A stretch of DNA of 14,262 nucleotides from Spirogloea muscicola. Its lineage: Eukaryota; Streptophyta; Zygnematophyceae; Spirogloeales; Spirogloeaceae. Made by a program: the position numbers and the translations under genes. The stretch spans positions 11,292-25,553 of the forward strand of contig WELB01000178.1 of the NCBI GenBank assembly GCA_009602725.1. Direction: 5' to 3'. The notes beneath the pieces are model-generated. The model did no database searches and was not told the DNA's origin. It saw nothing but the letters and a program-made list of their open reading frames with translations. Shown in pieces: positions 7,501 to 14,262 of the stretch; within the stretch, counting starts at the first letter, position 1; each line of letters opens with the position of its first letter.

Positions 7501-10353
7501 GTTTCAGGACAGACACGAGCTCCTCCTTTCTTGCTTCTGCTTTCTCCACAAAGTACGATGGGACGCTGAGCCGCTGGCCCTGGGAGCAGAATTGAGTAAA
7601 GCACTCCACCACATGTCATTGTCACTTGTCATTGGCTATGTGGTCAGAGAATCATGAGCTACTGTTATACCGATATTGTATCAATGCTTGTCATGTCCAA
7701 AATTCTTACCTGGTGCGATTTAGCCCTTTACGAAAGCTTGGATACGCAAAGTTCTTCGGAGAATGGAGTTGCCATGCATACCTGCTGAAGAGGCTGTTCA
7801 TAGTACTCCCGGAACTGCACGCGATCCCCAAGGCAGCCTGGTGACGCCCAGTGCAGGACATTGAAGAGCTCCAAGTACTTGTTCTGCATGACTGTGCCAG
7901 ATAGGCCATACCTGCGCCGTGTCTGGAAGCGCTGGCAAGCGATGTAGATCTTTGACTGCACGTGCCCCAGCACAGCAAATGAACAGGCCCATCAAAGATC
8001 GACAGAGGACTAGGTGTGTAAGAAGCTCAGTACTGAAACTCCTGTCAAGCATCTCTAGAGAAAGGGTCAGTATGCTAATGATGGACAAGCTAATAATTGC
8101 CAAGTCATCCAATAGCTGGTGATTTGCGGGCAACTACCTTCTCATTCTTAAGCCGGTGCACTTCATCGGAGACAATGCAGTCCCAGCCAATGGCCAGAAG
8201 CTCGTCCTGGGCTCGCAAGTAGGTGTCATAGCTCGTCAGCAGTACCTGGTGGCCCGCACCGAAGGCAGATGGTGATTGATCAAATAGGAACAACGTCAAC
8301 CTTTGTTCCACACCCTGGACAGTAAGACACAACACTTGCATCCCCAGACCCCAGCACACAGTTGCTCAATCCATCTCAACTATCTCGCCCAGAATGACTG
8401 ATATTGACAATGCCAGCATGTAGAATGAGGCGAACAAGCCACAGCCTTCTTCTTTTGCAGGACCAGTGCTGCCTGATTCTGACTGAACAATCTTGTGGAT
8501 CATCCTCATGCCAAGTTGCTCATCTAATGGCGTGGGGGTGCTGAACCTCAATATCGCCCACGAGCAGGCGTGCAAGAGAGCTCTCACGTGTCGGGCCATG
8601 GAAGAGGCCCACACGGAAGCTGCCCCAGGCCCGGAACTCTTTCTCCCAGTTGTGGAGTACTGAGGTTGGGCACAGGATCAGAACAACCTGCAAACATAGG
8701 AAAGTGAGCAAGTGACTATTATCAACTTATTCCTGCCACGGAGTAGCAGTTGTTTCATGGACTTTGACACTTCGAGATGGCTATCTTCATATGGGGTGTG
8801 AAGTCCAAGGTCAGGGCTCAACGATGAGTTTGAGAACTTGTAGAGAACAGCTTGAGCAGTGGACGTTGCCACCAAGGTTGACACACTGCTCACCTTTGCA
8901 AATTCGTGACCATCGGGAACGTTCGCACGGATCTTCTTGGAGGACACCCTGGGCGGCAACTTGCGTTCCTCAACAACTTCGTCAGTGAAGTCCCCGCGCT
9001 TGCCAAGCACCGCCGCCAGGAAGGCGATGACCTGCACCGTCTTGCCCAAGCCCCTGCGCGCAGCAATTGAAGGCGTTCATTTCAGAGATCACACCTGGCA
9101 TCCTGTACACATCTGAGCCACAGAGAAGTAGCAAAGCTGGAGAGAAAGAGGAATTGTCGCGCAAAATTTGTTGCATACTCCCTAAGAGAACGAGGGAATG
9201 TGAAGCTGGCGCGAGGTCAATGGCTGACTAAAGGCAAGAACATTTATATCTGCGGCTCAGGTAGTGTCGCACATGTCGTCGCCAAGAATGCCACCTTGGT
9301 GGGCGCGGTACAGGCGATAGAGGAACCGGGCACCCTCGTGCTGGTGTGGCAGGAGCTGACCATTGATGGAGGCCGGCACAACCACCGGGTCGGTGCAGGA
9401 GCCGGAAGGGCCCTCGCCGCCAACTGGTGGCCACAATATGAGCGGCTCTGCTGGGCCCTCTGCCGGCCCCTGCAATCATCCGCATGAGGGTCACGTTGTT
9501 GGATTCTAAGTTTGGGGATCTTTGCTGTCACTATGCCGACAAGAGCTCCGTATTGAGCTGCATACTGAGGCTCGCTCTCCTGCTTGAAGGCCTCGTTGGC
9601 TTGCAGCTGCCATCAATGCGGGAGGTCGCTTCTTTCCTTGGATAGACTGGCGTAGACCCCAAGTCTCCACATAAGCGTGACACTAGAGTCACACCTTAAT
9701 TAAGCACTGAATCCTGAACCCAATTGCTAGACCAAGGCATAAGTGTGTACCCGGATGAAGAGGCCAGCCTCGCTGTCAATCGCGTGCTCTCCGACGCCCT
9801 CAGCCTCGCCCTCGGCACTCAATGGCTGCTTCTGCAGTGCACCGTCGCCTTGCTGTGCATGGCTGACCCTGCCCACAGGCCCTCCTGGGCTTCGAGCAGG
9901 GGCTGGCAAGGCGCCATCGCCCAGCTGCCGCTGTGGCCACTTCGCTGGTGCAGGCTCCTGGCGGTCAACCTCAGCGTCTCTGTCGTTGCCACCATCGCTG
10001 TCGCTGTCGCCAGCGGCAACGGCCGTCCTGAGGCCCTCCAGACGCAGTCGGCCCTGCAGGGAGCGCAGTGGAGGTCGCGCCTCGTTGCAGCTGCACCACG
10101 ACTGCCATGAGGTCCCTCAGATGCGTCCCAAGAGGCCAGCTGCGGCGCTGCCGAGAGCTGCGAGACGAGCGCTGCCTACCCACCTGGCTTTGGCAAAGCT
10201 GGCCGCAGAAGCATCGTCGAGATGCGGCGTATCTCGCGGCAGTGGCAGCGGAGGCGGAAGCGGCGATGGTGGCGGAGGCGGCGGCGGCAGCGGCGGCGGC
10301 GGAGGGCCTCGTGTAGCGCCGGCGATGGCAGCTTTGAGAGCGCGCAGCGACAT
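4521..10353 (-). CDS. ERCC6L2: SNF2-family DNA-dependent ATPase, ERCC6L2 / plant SWI2 (CHR9) type, complete, 15 exons
   Basis: Exons in transcript order: 10353-10184, 10090-9751, 9606-9532, 9469-9273, 9053-8894, 8687-8547, 8245-8138, 7955-7782, 7579-7335, 7165-7021, 6735-6488, 6380-6254, 6029-5754, 5546-5156, 4978-4521. They total 3255 bases (1084 residues plus stop). The ATG at 10353 is the first after an in-frame TAA. Features: a Pro-rich N-terminus (about 17-40); [18 protein letters not shown] before the ATPase; motif I GDDMGLGKT (258-266, split by intron 4); Ia [12 protein letters not shown] (317-328); II DEVH (388-391); III LSGT (415-418); a Cys-rich insert (536-579); IV DGGTP (688-692); [12 protein letters not shown] (715-725); [13 protein letters not shown] (745-755). 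The ERCC6L2-type tail has [17 protein letters not shown] (810-826), VIYTHRNE (934-941), a basic nuclear-signal-like KSPPRKRAR (947-955) and a conserved C-terminal helical segment. Family knowledge: human ERCC6L2 is nuclear and supports double-strand-break end joining. The symbol is by family similarity. Confidence 0.93.
6855..6884. repeat. Hairpin of AGCCCTAA / TTAGGGCT next to the telomere-type repeat
   Basis: AGCCCTAA (6855-6862) and its exact reverse complement TTAGGGCT (6877-6884) flank a 14-base loop. Both arms contain part of the telomere heptamer. The right arm has the opposite strand orientation to the adjacent CCCTAAA block. Confidence 0.7.
6887..6938. repeat. Interstitial telomere-type repeat, (CCCTAAA)n plus / (TTTAGGG)n minus, imperfect
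   Basis: The plus strand reads as about seven units of CCCTAAA with variants: CCTAAA, CCCTAAA, CCCTGAAA, CCCTTAA, CCCTAAA, CCCTAA, CCTAAA. On the minus strand, the sense strand of the SNF2 gene, this is TTTAGGG, the Arabidopsis-type telomere repeat also used by Chlorella-type algae. The degenerate units and unique sequence on both sides show this is internal and not a chromosome end. Confidence 0.9.
10184..10353 (-). other. First coding exon of the SNF2 gene, with poly-proline tract
   Basis: The ATG at 10353-10351 opens [17 protein letters not shown] run made almost only of Pro with a few Leu and Ser follows. It is encoded by the GGC/GGA-rich stretch at about 10236-10306 (plus-strand view). 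The exon ends at AG|GTGGGT, a good donor with two bases of a serine codon. The next exon begins after GTGCAG at 10091 with the missing base. The 93-base intron removes a TGA that otherwise ends this frame at 10117-10119. This N-terminal part is less conserved than the ATPase, so these two exons are less certain than exons 3-15. Confidence 0.7.
10236..10306. repeat. GGC/GGA trinucleotide tract coding the poly-proline run
   Basis: The plus strand is a purine-rich, imperfect (GGC)n/(GGA)n/(AGC)n tract. Read on the minus strand in the SNF2 frame it is CCG/CCT/CTG codons for a proline-leucine-serine run. In the other frames it gives low-complexity alanine, arginine or glycine, which explains the long overlapping open frames here. 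Confidence 0.75.
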
Positions 10354-12564
10354 GCGCTCGCGGCAGCTGCAGAGCTGCAGTGGCTGACATCGGAATTATG
10401 GGTAGCTCAGCCACCACCTCGCCGCTACGAACCTCGGGTCTGGCATTGCGGGCCCTGCTGGCGTGCCTCTGATGGCGGCGGCGGTGGCTGAGTGAGTAAG
10501 CTGTGACAGTGCTAGTTTGTGTCTCGCTGACCACAGCAGCGAACTCCATCTATAGCTGCATGCGCGGTCACCGGACTGCTCATGATGAGGGAACTTGATA
10601 AGCAGTTGAGCTGTGCAGTGAACAAGGGTTGTTCACCGCACTCCCCAGCAGTTCCTTCACGTAACACCTCGACTTTCTCGCACTGTCGTTCTGGGCTTGA
10701 TCCTTGTGAGCTTTTAGCGCTTTCCCTGGCTCCTTCGAATTTTGTTCATTCTTTCGTCTGGGCTGGCCTCTGGAAGCGTCTTCCTTCTGGGCCGCGCTTT
10801 TCGGGCCCTTTGGACATTGTCCATTCTTTTTGGGTTGGCTTTGCCAGCCCCTCTTCTCTATGGGCGAGCTCTTCTTCTTAGGACGTGCAGATATGTTTCC
10901 GGCTGAGATGAGCTTGCCAGCTGCATATCTGCCGCTCTTGCGACGACGAGTTTCGGCCTGTTTGCAGCGTGCTCAGGCTAGTGCCTTGCACCAGAAAGCT
11001 GGGCGAGCTCTAGTTGGTGGCAGAAGGGCTTCGTTTCTGGCATCTAGTATTCATGCATCGATTAGAGACCTTTATGTTTTGACCCGTGGTTACTGAGCGG
11101 GTCAATCTGCTGTAGACTATGTAGATCTTTAGATGTGCTTGTCTTTGTACCTGGCCATTTGGCCTACATTTGTTTCAAACACACGAATCCTCTTAGGACC
11201 CTGTCATGTCTTTTCGGGCTGGCTTTTCACACCCCTCGCCCCCTTCGCTTTTGTACTTGGCCACACTTGGCCCCCCGTCTCTTAATTCACACGCATTATT
11301 CGCCTTTGGTGATGGAGGAGCCACCTTCGTTCTTATGGGCTAGTTGGTCACAATCAGGAAGCGCGGCCAGATTGACTGGTGGCTGGGAAAGGCCAGCCCA
11401 AAGGAATGGACAAGGTCTGAAGGAGCCGAAGTACGAAGGACTAGGACGAAGACATCAGCCAGGGAACGCTCAGTAAGCTCTAGTCAGGAGATGCAAGTCT
11501 AAGTAGCTAGCCGGCGGAAAGACATCGCCCTGACGGAAGCCGGAGGTCGCCGCATAGTCGAGCTAGACGAGCTGTTTCAAGTGACTGCCTCTACACGTCG
11601 GAGCTCCTTACGGAGCAGCGGTATCTGTGAGGGGCCAGATTCAAGCGCTCTTCCAGGGTATGGCCCAGGCGAGGGCAACGACCCTCCAAAACCAGGCAAT
11701 ACCATCTCGACTCAAAGGTTGTCTAGTACAGCTTCTGACAGAGAGAATGATGCAAACTGCAAGTCATAAGGTGCGCCACTTAAAGCTCGCAGACCAGAAG
11801 TGTGCTGATTTTTTTAACCTTAGCCACCTTGAGATAGGGCCTCGCTTTATGTAGCCCCAATTCTTGCACTACTTTTGCCTGAACAGTGTATTCGTAAAAT
11901 TCGCCAACCTTTCATGTCACGAGCACCATGCACCTTCTCGCTGAATTTTGCTCAGCAGTCGAGGACGCTAGCTGTCTCTCTCCGCCCTAAACAATCGGAT
12001 CACCGAACAGTGCGATTGTCTCCGGGCGCAGGTAACATCTTGTTCAACAGAAACTGACTCTTCTTTCATTGGAGTTGAGATATCTTAAGGCGGGGTATAG
12101 GCACTTTTCAGGAGGTCGGTGTCTGTGAAAGGTCAGCTCAGAGGTGTGGACCAGGTCTCAGGGTACAGCACTACCTGAGGTAGCTAAAGAATCGCACAAT
12201 TTTATTGCAGCTTGTCATTGTGCTGTTTGTTTGTGCAACGGTAATACAATCACAATAGTTCCACATTTGGAACCTCAAATTACAGTCGTTAGTGGCACTC
12301 AGCAGGCGACTTCAAACTATTAAGCATCAATGTGCTTTTCGTGTTGTGTGAAGCCAACTAGGGGCTGTCCACATGATTCACAAGAACCATCCATTGGGTC
12401 TTGTCATGATGGCACATGAACATGCTTGGTGCAACGCAAGTCGGGTCTTCACTTAGATTGTGCGGCAAAGTCAGTATCAATTTTCAGCAAGACAGAAAGT
12501 AAATCAACAATTCAAATTCTAGCAAATTGGTGTACACAGTACATCCAGTACGGCAAGTGGTGAC
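10354..12564. other. Intergenic stretch between the two minus-strand genes
   Basis: No recognisable gene is present. The first 200 bases are GC-rich and presumably hold the 5' untranslated region and promoter of the SNF2 gene. From about 10650 to 11310 the sequence is T/C-rich with loosely repeated GGGCTGGC modules. Around 11500-11860 two plus-strand frames look slightly coding-like but match nothing I know. From 12070 to 12560 the sequence is AT-richer and should include the 3' untranslated region of the fatty-acid-binding-protein gene. Confidence 0.5.
12280..12284 (-). terminator. Possible TGTAA polyadenylation signal of the chalcone-isomerase-fold gene
   Basis: TGTAA, the usual green-algal polyadenylation motif, occurs on the minus strand about 280 bases after the stop codon at 12567-12565. 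A pentamer is expected often by chance, so this is only suggestive. Confidence 0.3.
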
Positions 12565-14262
12565 CTACAGAATCTTAGATGCACCCTGGGCAATGCTGGT
12601 CTTGAGAGAGGGGCTGACCGCCTCCTTGCCCAAGTATACATCGAAGAGGGCCAGTGCAAGTGGCTGGGATGATATACAGGCCAACGGCTTCTCTGGGATT
12701 TTCAAGTCGGTGGCATCCGCCAAGTACGCAATCTGCAATGAAGGGGGCTCTCAGCAATTGTGCAAAGTTGGCAGTCTCAGAAACTCCGTGCCAGTGTCAA
12801 CAAGGACACTGGCCTATGCTGCCCAAAGCAGTGTCCAAGATTTCTAGGTGCAGCAGAGATGGCGAAGCTTATGGCTGGCAAAAGTGAGAGGCACTGTACT
12901 TGGTGCCGCTGAACGTGATTTACCTGCAAAGTTGCTGGCATCAACCAAGAGACAATGATGGCGCTGTTCTTCTTCAAAGACTGGCCCTTAATCGTCTCGC
13001 CAAAGGCTATGAGCGCCGACTCTGCCGTGTCACTTTCGTTGGCGGCCTTCAGCCTGGGCCTCAGTTCCTCATTCAAAGCCTCGACGAATTGATCACCTCC
13101 TACATTGCGAGCGAGCACCAGCACAAGGGTCTTCTCCACCGGGGCTGCATGCATGCGGACAAAGCCCAATCAGCTGCCTGATTGCTCGTAACTTAGTAAG
13201 AATTTTGATATGGGAGCCAATTTATCGTGCATGGAAAGGGCAGGGCGAAGGTGCACGGCCACCTGTACAGTGGCTGCCTTCAACAGTACCTCGCACGAGA
13301 GCGCTGTAGAAACCCTCGTCCTTCTCCAGAGCAGCTGCGGACCTGCCCTTCCACGTGGCCTCAAAGCCTGCGAAGGTTTTGTTTGCATAGAAGCCGACTG
13401 CATAGACCTTGACTGCCAGCACCGCGATCTTCTTCTCGCGAACACCTGGACAATGCAGGACATGGCACCCTGGTTAAAGCACATCATGCAGATCCAAGCT
13501 ACAAGATGGGCAGCAGTGTCGTCAATTCTACGGCTGTTGCCTCGAAGATAGGAACATTGTTACGTGATACAGATCAATACGCAGACTATGCTTGTCAACC
13601 TGTGCCAAGGAGCTCCAGGACGTTGTCGCCGGGGATAGCCAGAGAGGACGGAAATGTAATGTTAGTGGCGGGCTCCTTCACAGCCGACTCTGTGCCTGCA
13701 GCTGGTCACAGGGGCACAAAGGGTACGTGGTGTCAGTCTTGGCATACTCTGGGACGTATTTCACACAGCTGAGCTCAGATGCCAGGGCTTCAACCAGGCC
13801 GCCATGCTTCCAACGTGGGCATTGTGCTATCTACGACCATTTGCAATCTCGACAATGCGAGCAGATGTGTGCACATTGGCGAACAGGCATGTCCAGGACA
13901 GAAGCTCAGGGCACATGGGAAGCCAGAGCTTACTAGAGGTGGCCTTGGCGGCAAGCATTGACTGCCAATGATATGCTTAATGACAGCATTGCCTTCTCAA
14001 GAGAGGGCGGAAGCATATGGCACAATGCAGTCGCAACGACGACGTGTCGAAACAGCCAGTTTATCGGATTGCGGACACTGCAAGCGTAACGGGGGCCCGA
14101 GGCCACAAGGGGGTCTCACCGGCAGCACGGGCAGCTCCAGGACGCCGCGCAAGCGCCCATCGCAGGCTCGGAGCTTGTTGAGCGAGCCCCGGGGAGGCCG
14201 CCGCCGATTGTGGCGACGGAGCCGCCGCGGTCGGCGGGCGGGCGGCGCGGCCGGGGGCGGCG
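12565..14262 (-). CDS. Chalcone-isomerase-fold fatty-acid-binding protein, plastid type, 5'-partial, five exons
   Basis: Exons in transcript order: beyond 14262-14120, 13695-13600, 13445-13290, 13144-12924, 12732-12565 (TAG). All introns are GT-AG and every phase closes, giving 260 visible residues. Residues 1-48 are rich in Ala, Pro, Arg and Ser with no acidic residue, as in chloroplast transit peptides. The mature part starts near KEPATNITFPSSLAIPG. It carries ELLGTGVREKKIAVLAVKVYAVGFY, VEKTLVLVLARNVGGDQFVEAL, LKKNSAIIVSWL and the C-terminal PLALALFDVYLGKEAVSP. This is the order of plant FAP-type chalcone-isomerase-like proteins, which bind fatty acids in the plastid stroma and are not thought to catalyse flavanone formation. 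A true chalcone isomerase is less likely because the overall pattern is FAP-like and most algae lack the flavonoid substrate. The start codon is outside the window. Confidence 0.88.
13696..14119 (-). other. Intron 1 of the chalcone-isomerase-fold gene
   Basis: The donor is GCCG|GTGAGA at 14119 and the acceptor CTGCAG|GCACAG at 13696. One base of a glycine codon stays with the first exon and two with the second. At 424 bases it is this gene's longest intron. It contains an unexplained 50-codon open frame on the same strand. Confidence 0.75.

Noticed and set aside
9743-10387. A 214-codon plus-strand frame rich in Ser, Arg and Gly
   Set aside because: It is antisense to SNF2 exons 1-2 and low complexity. 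Its length is explained by the GGC repeat tract and high GC content.
9971-10549. A 192-codon minus-strand frame over the first exons of the SNF2 gene
   Set aside because: It runs across the trinucleotide tract in the wrong frame, producing poly-Ala and Arg-rich sequence. The overlapping frame starting at 10353 splices in phase into the conserved protein.
10354-12564. tRNA, small RNA or promoter elements such as a TATA box in the gap
   Set aside because: I looked for tRNA-like arms and clear core-promoter motifs and found none I could defend.
12565-14262. A flavonoid-pathway chalcone isomerase
   Set aside because: The transit-peptide-like start and the motif order fit the plastid fatty-acid-binding branch of the fold better. 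I could not check individual catalytic positions without an alignment, so the enzyme is unlikely but not excluded.

Overview
This is a piece of eukaryotic nuclear chromosome. The genes are split by many short GT-AG introns, the protein families are plant-type, and TTTAGGG-type telomere repeats sit inside one intron. Plant-like families, GC-rich coding starts, compact introns and TTTAGGG repeats together suggest a green alga, most likely a trebouxiophyte such as a Coccomyxa-like or Chlorella-like species. That placement is inference. I see no bacterial genes, CRISPR array, rRNA or tRNA.

Layout. (1) Positions 1-2404, plus strand: the 3' part (five exons) of a plant-type type II membrane protein that I recognise as the DUF7796 family, with unknown biochemical role. 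(2) 2405-4520: about 2.1 kb with no intact gene. Its main content is a foldback pair of decayed Ty1/copia integrase fragments (2679-3235), one on each strand. (3) 4521-10353, minus strand: a complete 15-exon gene for a 1084-residue SNF2 ATPase of the ERCC6L2 (plant SWI2/CHR9) type. All helicase motifs are present, every intron is GT-AG and every splice phase closes. Intron 10 carries an interstitial telomere repeat. (4) 10354-12564: about 2.2 kb with no recognisable gene, some degenerate repeats and one unexplained reading frame. (5) 12565 to beyond 14262, minus strand: five exons of a chalcone-isomerase-fold, plastid-type fatty-acid-binding protein, with a transit-peptide-like first exon cut by the window edge.

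The three genes do not form a pathway. They are a membrane or secretory protein, a nuclear DNA-repair remodeller and a plastid lipid-binding protein. The first two are tail to tail, and the last two lie in tandem on the minus strand. I rebuilt the exons by hand from frame, splice dinucleotides, phase and family conservation. Internal boundaries are strong except where stated. Untranslated regions and promoters could not be placed with confidence.

I did not find a convincing new molecular system. The observations most worth a second look are the intronic telomere repeat in a double-strand-break-repair gene, the copia foldback, the DEVH motif II and the unexplained stretch around 11.5-11.9 kb.
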